A stretch of 64,000 nucleotides of DNA from Micromonospora coriariae. Lineage in GTDB: Bacteria > Actinomycetota > Actinomycetes > Mycobacteriales > Micromonosporaceae. A program made the position numbers and the translations under genes. The stretch is taken from assembly GCF_900091455.1 (NCBI RefSeq), contig NZ_LT607412.1, forward strand, positions 2,604,001 through 2,668,000, written 5' to 3'. The notes beneath the pieces are model-generated. The model did not search any database and was not told the origin of the DNA. It saw only the letters and a list, made by a program, of their open reading frames with translations. This document shows, one piece after another, positions 14,741 through 23,482 of this stretch (position 1 is the first letter of the stretch; each line of letters opens with the position of its first letter).

Positions 14741-16939
14741 TCAGCCGCCGACCGGCGCGGCCTCCTTGCCGCCCTGTGGCTGCTCCGGCTTGACCGAGCG
14801 GAGCAGCACGCTGGCCACGTCGATCACCTCGACCTGCTCGCCGGCGCCCTTGCCGTTCACCCCGTCGTTGAGCATCGTCGAGCAGAACGGGCAGCCGACG
14901 GCGACCGTCTTCGCCCCGGTGGCCATGGCCTCCTCGACCCGGTCCACGTTGATCCGCTTGCCGATCTTCTCCTCCATCCACATCCGGGCGCCGCCGGCGC
15001 CGCAGCAGAAGGAGCGCTCGCTGTTGCGCGGCATCTCGGTGAGCTCGCCCTCGATGGCGTCCCCGAGCACCTCACGGGGAGCCGCGAAGACCCGGTTGTG
15101 CCGACCCAGGTAGCACGGGTCGTGGTAGGTGACCCCGCCGTCGACGGGCTGCACCGGGGTGAGCTTGCCGGTGGACACCAGGTGGGCCAGCAGTTGGGTG
15201 TGGTGGACCACCTCGAACTCGCCGCCGAGCTGGCCGTACTCGTTGCCGAGTGTGTTGAAGCAGTGCGGGCAGGTAGCGACGATCTTGCGCTTGGCCTTCT
15301 CCCGGCCCTCGAACGCCTCGTTGAGCGTCTCCACGTTCTGCTGGGCGAGCATCTGGAAGACGAACTCGTTGCCGATTCGCCGCGCCGGGTCGCCGGAGCA
15401 GGTCTCGCCCTCGCCCAGGATGGCGAACTTGACGCCCGCCTCGTTCAGCAGGGTGGCCACCGCGCGGGTGGTCTTCTTGGCCCGGTCCTCGAACGCGCCG
15501 GCGCAGCCGACCCAGAACAGGTACTCGAAGTCGTCCACCTCGCCGACCCGGGGCACCTCGAAGTCGAGACCCTTGGTCCAGTCCTCGCGGGTGTTCTGCG
15601 GGGCGCCCCACGGGTTGCCCTTGTTCTCCAGGTTGCGCAGCATCACGCCGGCCTCGGAGGGGAAGCTCGACTCGATCAGCACCTGGTAGCGGCGCATGTC
15701 GACGATGTGGTCCACGTGCTCGATGTCCACCGGGCACTGCTCGACGCAGGCGCCGCAGGTGGTGCAGGACCAGAGCACGTCCGGGTCGATGACCCCGCCC
15801 TCCTCGGCGGTGCCGATCAGCGGGCGCTCGGCCTCGGCGAGGGCCAGCACGTCCATGTGGGCGAGCTGCGCCTGGGTGGCCTTCTCCTCGCCGGTCAGGT
15901 CCTTGCCGCCGCCGGCCAGCAGGTAGGGCGCCTTGGCGTACGCGTGGTCGCGCAGGCTCAGCACGAGCAGCTTGGGCGAGAGCGGCTTGCCGGTGTTCCA
16001 GGCCGGGCACTGCGACTGGCAGCGACCGCACTCGGTGCAGGTGCTGAAGTCGAGCAGACCCTTCCAGCTGAACTGCTCGACCTGGGCGACACCGAACTGG
16101 TCCTTCTCCGGGTCCGCCTCCTCGAAGTCGAGGGGCTTGCCCTGACTGGTCATCGGGCGCAACGCGCCGAGGCCGGAGCCGGCCGGCCGGGCCGGCTCAC
16201 GCTTGAAGAAGATGTTGGGGAACGCCAGGAAGCGGTGCCAGGCGACGCCCATTGTGACGTTAAGCGAGATGACGATCAGCCAGGTCATCGAGATTACGAT
16301 CTTGATAACGGCGGCGATGCTCGCCCCGTCCTGCCAGTCCGGCAGCACCGCGCCGACGACGTGGCTTACCGGGGTGGCCCAGAGCGGGTACTCGAAGTGG
16401 TCGGTGGCGACCTTGAAGCCCCGGATCACGAACCCGAAGATCAGGACCAGCAGCACGATCCACTCGACGAAGTAGCCCTGCCACATCGTCGAGCCGGTGA
16501 ACCGGGAGCGCCCACCCGGCCGGTTCGGCCGGTTGCGCAGCCGGATCGCCATCAGCACCAGGATGCCGACCAGGCCCAGGACGCCGATGATCTCGGTGGC
16601 CAGCCCGAAGACCAGCCAGTGCCCGATGATCGGCAGCCCACCGGTCGGGGTGACCACCTCGAAGTACGCCTCGAGCACCAGCAGCGACAGCACGATGAAG
16701 CCGACCATCACGAACCAGTGCGCCGCGCCCACCACGCTCCACTTGAGCATCCTGGTGTGGCCGGCGGTCTCCACCAGCATGGTCTTCGTACGGCTGACCT
16801 TGTCGGTGAACCGCTCCGGCGCGGGCTGCCCGAGCCGGATGACTGCCACCATCTTGAGGACCGCACGCGCCGCAAGCCACACCGCCACGGCGGTGATGGC
16901 GGCCGCGAGGATCGTGGTGACGATCTGGACGCTGCCCAT
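14741..16939 (-). CDS. Membrane-bound Fe-S reductase (heterodisulfide reductase-related)
   Basis: 732 residues, like M. tuberculosis Rv0338c. The N-terminal third has about five membrane segments (IVTTILAAAITAVAVWLAAR; VMVGFIVLSLLVLEAYFEV; LVLLVLIFGFVIRG), as in nitrate-reductase-gamma-like haem b subunits. It is followed by a two-cluster ferredoxin domain (CTECGRCQSQCP and CTTCGACVEQCP). The C-terminal half holds two CCG domains (FWVGCAGAFEDR ... CPHCFNTLGNEYG; YHDPCYLGRHN ... SFCCGAGGARMW). It probably passes electrons between the quinone pool and a thiol/disulfide or flavoprotein partner; the substrate is unknown. The ATG at 16939 has GGGGAGG upstream. It is monocistronic. Confidence 0.92.
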   Translation of the reverse strand: MGSVQIVTTILAAAITAVAVWLAARAVLKMVAVIRLGQPAPERFTDKVSRTKTMLVETAGHTRMLKWSVVGAAHWFVMVGFIVLSLLVLEAYFEVVTPTGGLPIIGHWLVFGLATEIIGVLGLVGILVLMAIRLRNRPNRPGGRSRFTGSTMWQGYFVEWIVLLVLIFGFVIRGFKVATDHFEYPLWATPVSHVVGAVLPDWQDGASIAAVIKIVISMTWLIVISLNVTMGVAWHRFLAFPNIFFKREPARPAGSGLGALRPMTSQGKPLDFEEADPEKDQFGVAQVEQFSWKGLLDFSTCTECGRCQSQCPAWNTGKPLSPKLLVLSLRDHAYAKAPYLLAGGGKDLTGEEKATQAQLAHMDVLALAEAERPLIGTAEEGGVIDPDVLWSCTTCGACVEQCPVDIEHVDHIVDMRRYQVLIESSFPSEAGVMLRNLENKGNPWGAPQNTREDWTKGLDFEVPRVGEVDDFEYLFWVGCAGAFEDRAKKTTRAVATLLNEAGVKFAILGEGETCSGDPARRIGNEFVFQMLAQQNVETLNEAFEGREKAKRKIVATCPHCFNTLGNEYGQLGGEFEVVHHTQLLAHLVSTGKLTPVQPVDGGVTYHDPCYLGRHNRVFAAPREVLGDAIEGELTEMPRNSERSFCCGAGGARMWMEEKIGKRINVDRVEEAMATGAKTVAVGCPFCSTMLNDGVNGKGAGEQVEVIDVASVLLRSVKPEQPQGGKEAAPVGG

Positions 16940-17154
16940 CGAGTTGGCCTCCCCGGTCTGCTGCCTGTCGAGCGGCTCGGCGACCGGGACCGGGTCAGGA
17001 CGTAGCCAGCGTCGCGCCGCTGCCGCACCTGCGACCGGACCGGTCGATGACCTCGCTCCGCTCGGTCATGCAGTGCAGCCTACGCGCAAGGTTACCCAGC
17101 AGTAACGTGAGTCATCTCGCAGCGGGCCGCGCCGCCCTGCGGACACCATAGGGT

Positions 17155-17182
17155 GCCCCGCCCGGTCCTGCCGGGCAGGGGC
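17155..17182 (-). terminator. Possible terminator of crgA
   Basis: GCCCCGCCCGG / CCGGGCAGGGGC imperfect hairpin, about 45 bases past the crgA stop on the minus strand. The rest of the 16940-17228 gap shows no gene. Confidence 0.45.
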
Positions 17183-17228
17183 TCCGTGGGGTGACGTGAA
17201 TCCTCCGGCGTGGCGACGCCGGGCCGGC

Positions 17229-17492
17229 TCAGCGCCAGCGGGAGAGCAGCGCCAGCGAGGCGACCATCGCGCCGAAGCCCACCGCGAGGTTCCAGTAACC
17301 CCACGCCATGACCGGGTACTGCTGCTCGGAGAGGTAGTAGACCACCAGCCAACCGATGCCAGCGACGATCAATGCGACAGCGGTGATCGGCAGCCACACC
17401 GGGCTAGGCTTGCGCGACGATGCCGCCGTCGTCGGACGGACGTCCGTCGGCGGGGTGTACACCTTCTTCTTGCGGACCTGAGACTTGGGCAC
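17229..17492 (-). CDS. crgA: Cell division protein CrgA
   Basis: 87 residues, the usual size. The basic N terminus (PKSQVRKKKVYTPPTDVRP) is followed by two transmembrane helices (WLPITAVALIVAGIGWLVVY and MAWGYWNLAVGFGAMVASLA), the fixed CrgA architecture. CrgA is a small septal membrane protein that interacts with FtsZ, FtsI and FtsQ, inhibits or coordinates septation in Streptomyces and recruits PBP in mycobacteria. The GTG start has GGAGAG upstream. It is divergent from the DUF881-sortase-pabA operon, the same arrangement as Rv0011c/Rv0012 in M. tuberculosis. Confidence 0.95.
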   Translation of the reverse strand: MPKSQVRKKKVYTPPTDVRPTTAASSRKPSPVWLPITAVALIVAGIGWLVVYYLSEQQYPVMAWGYWNLAVGFGAMVASLALLSRWR

Positions 17493-17714
17493 GACGCTCT
17501 CCAGAGGGGTGACGACCTCGTCCGGCCTGACAACCGGGCGCGGGGGCGACGGTCCATGGCCAATAATGTTCGAAAGCTAGCGTAGTCCGGAACGCCCGCC
17601 CGGACCACGAATGGGGTCAGCCCGGTGCGCGGAGTGACCGAAAAAGGCGGGACTGTTCGCATCACCGGCCGGGCCGGGGGCGGACCAATCCCCGAAACGT
17701 GGAAGGAACGCTCG

Positions 17715-18521
17715 GTGGAGTACACATCCGGCGCTGCCTCCTGGCAGAAGGTCCTCCGACGGGCCGCTGCCGGGCTGCTGCCCCGGCGACCGCGTCAACG
17801 CCGACCGGGCTGGTCGATCGGGGTGCCCCTGATCGCCGCCGCGGCGGGGCTGCTCTTCACCACCACCGCGACCACCGCCGGCGGCACCGCGCTGCGAGAG
17901 GACCGCCGGCCCCAGCTCAACCAGCTCATCGAGGACCGCCGCGAGCAGGTGGCGGCGAGCGAGCGCCGGGCCGCCACACTGCGCGACGAGGTCGAGCAGC
18001 GGACCGACGCGCTGGCCCACTCGGACAGCCCGATCAAGGCCCAACAGGACCGCGCCCAGGGCAGCCTCCAGGCCGCCGGGTTCACAGCGCTGGCCGGCAC
18101 CGGGGTGACCGTGGAGCTGAACGACGCGCCGCCGCGACGCAGCGACCAGGCCCCCACGGACGCCAGCAACGACGACCTGGTGGTGCACCAGGGTGACGTG
18201 CAGGCGGTGGTCAACGCGCTGTGGGCCGGCGGCGCGGAGGCCATGTCAATCATGAACGTCCGCGTGCTGACGACCAGCGCGGTACGCTGCGTCGGTAACA
18301 CCCTGCTGCTCCACGGGCGGGTGTACTCCCCACCGTTCAAGATCGTAGCAATCGGCGATCCCGCTGCCCTCCAGCAGGCCCTCGCCAGCTCTGAGGGAGT
18401 CCGGTTGTTCAAGGACGCAGTCGACGACTACCAGCTCGGGTACGAGGAGACCGTCTCCGCGGTGACAGTCCCGGCGTTCGAGGACTCGACCGCCCTGCGC
18501 TCGGCGACGGTGCCCCGGTGA
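17715..18521 (+). CDS. DUF881 family membrane-anchored protein
   Basis: 268 residues from a GTG with GGAAGGA upstream. One N-terminal membrane segment ([20 protein letters not shown]) is followed by a coiled-coil stretch ([20 protein letters not shown]) and the DUF881 domain ([55 protein letters not shown]). The same gene sits between crgA and pabA in most actinobacteria (Rv0012 in M. tuberculosis) and is thought to have a cell-envelope or division role, not biochemically defined. Its stop overlaps the sortase GTG start (GTGA), so it heads a translationally coupled operon. Confidence 0.92.
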   Translation: MEYTSGAASWQKVLRRAAAGLLPRRPRQRRPGWSIGVPLIAAAAGLLFTTTATTAGGTALREDRRPQLNQLIEDRREQVAASERRAATLRDEVEQRTDALAHSDSPIKAQQDRAQGSLQAAGFTALAGTGVTVELNDAPPRRSDQAPTDASNDDLVVHQGDVQAVVNALWAGGAEAMSIMNVRVLTTSAVRCVGNTLLLHGRVYSPPFKIVAIGDPAALQQALASSEGVRLFKDAVDDYQLGYEETVSAVTVPAFEDSTALRSATVPR

Positions 18522-19948
18522 GCGGCCCGGACGACCGGCGGGACGGGCGACACCGGGACCAGGCCGACGAACCGACGGCGTTCCTACCCAAGGTCGACCG
18601 GCCCGAACGTGAAGCTGACCGACCGGGCCCCACCGGCAACTGGCCCGATCCGGTGCTGCCCTCCCGGCCCCGGGCGACGCCCCCACCGGCCGTACCCGAA
18701 CCGCCGACCGGCCGCCCCGACAACCTCCCGGGCACCGGAGCGCCTCCGCCCTGGCCCGGCGCCAGGCCCGCCGAGTCGGGCCCGCACGGCGGGCCCGTCC
18801 CTCCTCCCGCAGCCACCCGCGGCCGACCGCCCGCACCCGACCAGGGACCGGTCCGACCGGCCGCCCCCGGCAACACCCCCATCCGGCCGCCGGCGCCGCC
18901 GAGTACCCCACCCGCCCGCCCGACGGCTGCCGGTGTGGACGCGCCCACCGCGTTCATCCGCAAGGTCGGGCCCACGCGCGCAACCGGCTCGCCGGCCGCT
19001 CCGACCGGTCCGGACCGCCCCGCCGACCCGGCCGCCACCGCGCTGATCCCGGCCGTACCCGCCCGGCCCTCGTCCCGCCCGCCGGCCATGGACTCCACGG
19101 CGCTGATGGGTGCCGTCCCCCGCACCGCGGCCACCGACGAGCCGGCCGGCGCCGAGGACAATCCCGCCGAGCCACCGCGGCCCCGACGCGGCGAGCGGGT
19201 GGTCCAACTCCGGCCCCACCAGACCGGTGAGGGTTACAAGAGCGTCTACTCGGAGCTCACCCGCCCCACGCTCGCCTCCCGGCTCCGCACCGGCGTCCGG
19301 GTCACCGGCGAGGTCCTGATCACCTTCGGCCTCGTGGTGCTGCTCTTCGCGGGTTACGAGGTCTGGGGCAAGTCGGCCATCGTCGACGCCCACCAGAACG
19401 ACCTCAGCCAGCAGCTCGCCCAGGCTTGGGGCCCGACCGACGACCCCACGGTCGCCCCGTCGGCCACCCCGAGCGTCAAACCGGCGCCGCCGGTGCGCGG
19501 CAAGCCGATCGCCAGCCTCTACATCCCCAAGCTCGACAAGAACTGGGTGGTGGTCGAGGGCGTCACGCAGGCCGACATCCGGTACGCCCCGGGCCACTAC
19601 CCGGCCAGCGCGCTGCCCGGGCAGGTCGGCAACTTCTCCGTCGCCGGCCACCGCAACCGGGCCACCTTCTGGCGGCTGGACGAGCTGGACGACGGCGACG
19701 CGATAGTGGTCGAGAGCAAGACCGACTGGTACGTCTATCGGGTTTCGCAGTCCCGGATCGTCAGGCCGACGCAGGTCGAGGTGGTGGCGCCGGTCCCCGG
19801 CGAACCGGACCGGAAGGCCACCCGGCGGATGCTCACCCTGACCACCTGCAACCCGAAGTTCGACAACTACCAGCGCCTGATCATCCACGCCGAGCTGGAC
19901 CGGACCCAACCCAAGTCGGCGGGCCGCCCGGCGGAGCTGGGAGGCTGA
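18518..19948 (+). CDS. srtE: Class E sortase with a long proline-rich cytoplasmic N terminus
   Basis: 476 residues. Residues 1-260 are Pro/Ala-rich and contain four degenerate copies of an 8-residue motif (PTAFLPKV at 19, PTAFIRKV at 143, ATALIPAV at 173, STALMGAV at 193). One membrane helix at about 263-281 ([20 protein letters not shown]) is followed by the sortase barrel: catalytic His378 in SVAGHRNR, Cys444 in TLTTCNP and Arg453 in [11 protein letters not shown]. Class E sortases anchor LAXTG-type proteins such as chaplins to peptidoglycan in Streptomyces. No substrate gene with a sorting motif is seen in the window. It is coupled to the DUF881 gene by a GTGA overlap. Confidence 0.93.
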   Translation: MSGPDDRRDGRHRDQADEPTAFLPKVDRPEREADRPGPTGNWPDPVLPSRPRATPPPAVPEPPTGRPDNLPGTGAPPPWPGARPAESGPHGGPVPPPAATRGRPPAPDQGPVRPAAPGNTPIRPPAPPSTPPARPTAAGVDAPTAFIRKVGPTRATGSPAAPTGPDRPADPAATALIPAVPARPSSRPPAMDSTALMGAVPRTAATDEPAGAEDNPAEPPRPRRGERVVQLRPHQTGEGYKSVYSELTRPTLASRLRTGVRVTGEVLITFGLVVLLFAGYEVWGKSAIVDAHQNDLSQQLAQAWGPTDDPTVAPSATPSVKPAPPVRGKPIASLYIPKLDKNWVVVEGVTQADIRYAPGHYPASALPGQVGNFSVAGHRNRATFWRLDELDDGDAIVVESKTDWYVYRVSQSRIVRPTQVEVVAPVPGEPDRKATRRMLTLTTCNPKFDNYQRLIIHAELDRTQPKSAGRPAELGG

Positions 19949-19952
19949 CCCG

Positions 19953-20237
19953 ATGTACGCGTTCATCTGGCGCAAACTGCCGTTCGGCCTGGCCGGCAAG
20001 CTGACCGGTTCGGTGCTGCTCGCCGCCGCCGCGGTGGCCCTGCTCTGGTACGTGGCCTTCCCGTGGGCCGAGCCGCTGCTGCCCTTCGACGACGTGCAGG
20101 TCACCCAGGACTCCGGCGTGCCCGGCGACCCGGGCGGCGGGGATGCGGTGACCGGGGAGACCCCGGCCGGCGACGAGCACGAGCTGCCCTACGACACCGA
20201 CCAGAACAACTCCGCGCCGCCCTCCCCGAGCAGGTGA
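19953..20237 (+). CDS. Small single-pass membrane protein
   Basis: 94 residues. The start MYAFIWRKLPFGLAGKLTGS leads into one transmembrane helix (VLLAAAAVALLWYVAFPW) and an acidic, disordered outside tail (GDEHELPYDTDQNN). It lies 4 bases after the sortase stop and 2 bases before pabA, so it is an operon member. Small proteins of this kind (W-R-x-L-P-G start, one helix) are common next to pabA in Micromonosporaceae and Streptomyces. No function is known; by position it could assist the sortase or the nearby kinase system. Confidence 0.85.
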   Translation: MYAFIWRKLPFGLAGKLTGSVLLAAAAVALLWYVAFPWAEPLLPFDDVQVTQDSGVPGDPGGGDAVTGETPAGDEHELPYDTDQNNSAPPSPSR

Positions 20238-20239
20238 CC

Positions 20240-20890
20240 ATGCGCGTCCTGGTGATCGACAACTACGACTCGTTCGTCTTCAACCTTGTGCAATATCTGG
20301 GCCAGCTCGGGGTGGACTGCGAGGTCCGCCGAAACGACGAGATCGACGTCGCCGACGTGGGCCGGGTGGGTGCCGCCGGCATCCTGCTCTCGCCCGGTCC
20401 GGGCAGTCCCGACCGCGCCGGCATCTGCCTGGACGTCATCCGGGAGTACGCGGGCCAGCTGCCCATCTTCGGCGTCTGCCTCGGCCACCAGGCGATCGGC
20501 GAGGCGTTCGGGGCGACCGTCACCCGCGCACCCGAACTGCTGCACGGCAAGACCTCCGAGGTACGCCACCAGTCGGTCGGCGTGCTCACCGGTCTCCCCG
20601 ACCCGTTCACCGCCACCCGCTACCACTCACTGGCCGTACTGCCCGAGACGCTCCCCGACGAGCTGGAGGTCACCGGCTGGACCGGCTCCGGCGTGGTGAT
20701 GGCGATGCGGCACCGTACGCTGCCGATCGAGGGCGTGCAGTTCCACCCGGAGTCGGTGCTCACCGAGGGCGGCCACCTGATGCTCGCCAACTGGCTGGCG
20801 AGCTGCGGCCACCCGGAGGCGCTGGAGCGGGCCCCGGAGCTGGCCGCCGAGGTAGACGCCCGCCGCCGCGCCGCCTTCGCCACCACCTGA
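20240..20890 (+). CDS. pabA: Aminodeoxychorismate/anthranilate synthase glutamine amidotransferase subunit
   Basis: 216 residues, class I glutamine amidotransferase. It begins RVLVIDNYDSFVFNLVQYLG, has the oxyanion motif LLSPGPGSP, nucleophile Cys in FGVCLGHQAIGE, and the catalytic His/Glu in VQFHPESVLTEGG. It supplies ammonia to PabB (folate) or TrpE (tryptophan); the sequence alone does not separate these. The position, last in the sortase operon and convergent toward pknB, equals Rv0013 (called trpG/pabA) in M. tuberculosis. The start ATG is 2 bases after the preceding stop. Confidence 0.93.
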   Translation: MRVLVIDNYDSFVFNLVQYLGQLGVDCEVRRNDEIDVADVGRVGAAGILLSPGPGSPDRAGICLDVIREYAGQLPIFGVCLGHQAIGEAFGATVTRAPELLHGKTSEVRHQSVGVLTGLPDPFTATRYHSLAVLPETLPDELEVTGWTGSGVVMAMRHRTLPIEGVQFHPESVLTEGGHLMLANWLASCGHPEALERAPELAAEVDARRRAAFATT

Positions 20891-20921
20891 CCGCGACCAG
20901 GCCGGTTTTCAATCGGGACGC

Positions 20922-21621
20922 TCAGCCCCGCAGCGCGTCCTGGACGGCCGGACTCGCGGGCGAGCGCACCGCCGGTGCCCGGCCCCGGCCCGCGTCCCAC
21001 GCCGCCTTGCCACTGGCGAAGTAGTCCCGGATCGACTTCTCGGCCAGCAGGACGGGGCCGCAACCGGTGCAGCGGGCGGTGACCCCGTCGACGTCGAGGC
21101 CGAGGTGCCGGCACAGCGTCACGGCCCGGGACACGTGGTAGGACTGGGTCACGATCAGGGCCCGCTCGACTCCGTACACCTCGCGCGCCCGGGCACAGCT
21201 GTCATAGGTGTCCAAGCCGAACGGGTCGGCCACCACGCGCCGCGGATCGACACCGAGTTCGGCCAGGTACGACGTCATCACCGCCGGCTCGTCACCCGAG
21301 GTGCCATCCCCGTCGCCCGACACGAGCACCACCCGGGCCCGCCCACTGTTCACCAACTCGGCCGCGGTCTCCAGGCGGCCGGCCAGCCGGTCCCCCGGTT
21401 GAGTTCGATCGGGTCGCCACAGCGGTGCCGAGGACGATCACGACGTCGGCGGCCGGGGCGTCGGCCTCGTCGTAGACATGGCCCCGCGCGGAGATCGTCG
21501 TCCACAGCCACGGAAGGCTGGCGAGGAGCAGCGAGGCCAGCCCCAGGGCGACCGCCCGGGTCAGGCCCCGCCGCCACCGGCACCCGCGACCCGGAGGGTC
21601 GCTCACCGAAGCTTCGGTCAC
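20922..21621 (-). pseudogene. YdcF/SanA-like (DUF218) membrane protein gene with a frameshift
   Basis: The N-terminal part (21621 down to about 21415) encodes a signal anchor (AVALGLASLLLASLPWLW) and ADVVIVLGTAVA, the first strand of the DUF218 fold. The rest, in another frame, gives DRTQPGDRLAGRLETAAELV, VVLVSGDGDGTSGDEPAVM, DTYDSCARAREVYG and LIVTQSYHVSRAV, the conserved remainder. Joining the two needs removal of one base near 21411-21416, in the run reading GGGTCGCC. Without the shift the first frame ends after 109 residues. The family (SanA, ElyC, YdcF) affects envelope integrity. This may be a real pseudogene or a base error. It is on the minus strand downstream of pknB. Confidence 0.75.
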
Positions 21622-21652
21622 GCGGACGGCCCCCGGAGCCGAGTCACCGGGT

Positions 21653-23482
21653 CTACTGCTCGTTGAGCCGGGTGGGTGGGGGAGGGAACGGCAGACCGGA
21701 ACCGCCGCCGTTACCGTCGCCCGGCTTGGTCGGCGTGGTGGTCGGCGTGGGCGTCGGCGTCGCTGGCGGACTCGGAGTCTCGTCCTCCGGCTCCGGCTGG
21801 GAGACGACGATCGTCACGGTCTTCCCCTGGGCCAGCGGCGCGCCCGGCCTGGGGTCCTGGTCGGTCACCTTGCCGGCCTCCGCCGCGGGCACGAGGTCGC
21901 CGAGGTCGACGTTGACCCGGTAGCCCGCCTGCTTCAACTCCTCCTCGGCCGCCTTCTGCGACGAACCACGAACGTCGGGAACGCCATGGATGTTGCCCTT
22001 GGAGTAGGTGACCGTCACCTCGGTGTCCTCGGCCACCCGCTCCCCGGGGGCCGGCGACACGTCCAGGACGATGCCCTCGCTCGCCTTGTTGTCGATCGGC
22101 TTGGGCTTGACCTTCAGGCCCAGGCCCTCGAGCCGGGCCTTGACCGCGTCGTACAACGAGCCGACGAGGTCGCTCGGGATCGCCACGTCGGGCTTGCCAC
22201 CGCACACCTGGATGGTCACTGTGCCGTTCTCCCGCAGCCGCGTCCCGGGCTCCGGAATCTGCTTGGCGACCGTGCCCTTTTCGCAGGTGCCGCTCAGTAT
22301 CTGCTCACCCGCCTGCGGCTGGAGGCCAGCGTTGCGGATCTCGGTGAAGGCGGCCTCCTGGTTCTTACCGGTGAGCGTGGGCACCGACTTCAAGTTCTTG
22401 TCCGGTTGCTGGCTCCAGAGCAGGGCGGCGACCAGGGCGATCACCGCCAGGACGCCGACGGCGCTGAAGGTCGCGATCAGCAGGGAGGACGCCTTGCGCT
22501 GGCGCGGGTCGCCGACCCGGGCCGGGATCTGGCGGGTCTGCGGACCACCGGCGGCGGACGGATAACCGCCCCCACCACCGGCCGGGGCCATCGCCACGGT
22601 CTCCGCCTCGCGCATCACCGGAGTGGCCAGCACGGGACGGCCAGCGGCGGCGCGGAGCAGGTCGGCCCGCATCTCGCCGGCACTCTGGTAGCGGTTGAGC
22701 GGGTTCTTGGACAGCGCCTTGAGCACGATCGCGTCGACTGCGGGGTTGACGTCCGGGTTGATGTCGCTCGGCGTGGGCGGCGTCTCCCGCACGTGCTGGT
22801 ACGCGACGCTGACCGGGCTGTCCCCAACGAACGGCGGGTGCCCGCAGACCAGTTCGAAGAGCACGCAGCCGGCCGCGTACACGTCGGAGCGGGCGTCCAC
22901 GGCCTCACCGCGCGCCTGCTCCGGGGAGAGGTACTGCGCCGTGCCGATCACCGCGCTGGTCTGCGTCATGGTGGTCGCGCCGCTGGCCAGCGCCCGGGCG
23001 ATGCCGAAGTCCATCACCTTGACCTGGCCGGTCTGGGTGAGCATGACGTTGCCCGGCTTGATGTCCCGGTGGATGATGCCGTGCCGGTGGCTGAACTCCA
23101 GCGCCGCGCACATGTCGGCGCAGATCTCCAACGCCCGGCGGGGCTGTAACCGGCCCTCGGCGCCGAGCACCTCCTTCAGCGTCCGCCCGTTGACGAACTC
23201 CATGACGATGAACGGCAGCGTCTCGCCGGTCGGCGCGGTCTCCTCGCCGGTGTCGTAGACCGCCACGATCGCCGGGTGGTTGAGCGAAGCGGCGTTCTGC
23301 GCCTCCCGACGGAACCGCATCTGGAACGTCGCGTCCCGCGCGAGGTCGGTGCGGAGCATCTTGATCGCGACGTCCCGACCGAGCCGGAGGTCGCGACCGC
23401 GGTGCACCTCGGCCATGCCGCCGTAGCCGAGCAGCTCGCCGACCTGGTACCTGCCACCGAGCAGGCGGGCCTGCGCTGTCAT
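21653..23482 (-). CDS. pknB: Ser/Thr protein kinase PknB with PASTA domains
   Basis: 609 residues. The kinase domain (about 12-275) has the Gly loop GYGGMAEV, Lys41 in VAIKML, HRDIKPGN (Asp140) and DFG (Asp158), with an activation loop containing TTMTQTSAV, the two-Thr autophosphorylation motif of PknB. One membrane helix (LLIATFSAVGVLAVIALVAA, about 340-360) precedes three extracellular PASTA repeats (VPTLTGKNQEAAFTEIRNAG; IPSDLVGSLYDAVKARLEGL; VPDVRGSSQKAAEEELKQAG) and a Pro/Thr-rich tail. M. tuberculosis PknB has four PASTA repeats. It senses muropeptides/lipid II and controls wall synthesis and division. The ATG overlaps the pknA stop (ATGA). Confidence 0.97.
   Translation of the reverse strand: MTAQARLLGGRYQVGELLGYGGMAEVHRGRDLRLGRDVAIKMLRTDLARDATFQMRFRREAQNAASLNHPAIVAVYDTGEETAPTGETLPFIVMEFVNGRTLKEVLGAEGRLQPRRALEICADMCAALEFSHRHGIIHRDIKPGNVMLTQTGQVKVMDFGIARALASGATTMTQTSAVIGTAQYLSPEQARGEAVDARSDVYAAGCVLFELVCGHPPFVGDSPVSVAYQHVRETPPTPSDINPDVNPAVDAIVLKALSKNPLNRYQSAGEMRADLLRAAAGRPVLATPVMREAETVAMAPAGGGGGYPSAAGGPQTRQIPARVGDPRQRKASSLLIATFSAVGVLAVIALVAALLWSQQPDKNLKSVPTLTGKNQEAAFTEIRNAGLQPQAGEQILSGTCEKGTVAKQIPEPGTRLRENGTVTIQVCGGKPDVAIPSDLVGSLYDAVKARLEGLGLKVKPKPIDNKASEGIVLDVSPAPGERVAEDTEVTVTYSKGNIHGVPDVRGSSQKAAEEELKQAGYRVNVDLGDLVPAAEAGKVTDQDPRPGAPLAQGKTVTIVVSQPEPEDETPSPPATPTPTPTTTPTKPGDGNGGGSGLPFPPPPTRLNEQ

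Noticed and set aside
14417..17005. 862-codon open frame on the plus strand opposite the Fe-S reductase
   Set aside because: It is the mirror of a well-conserved gene on the other strand, in very GC-rich DNA, and its protein is His/Arg/Gly-rich without domains.
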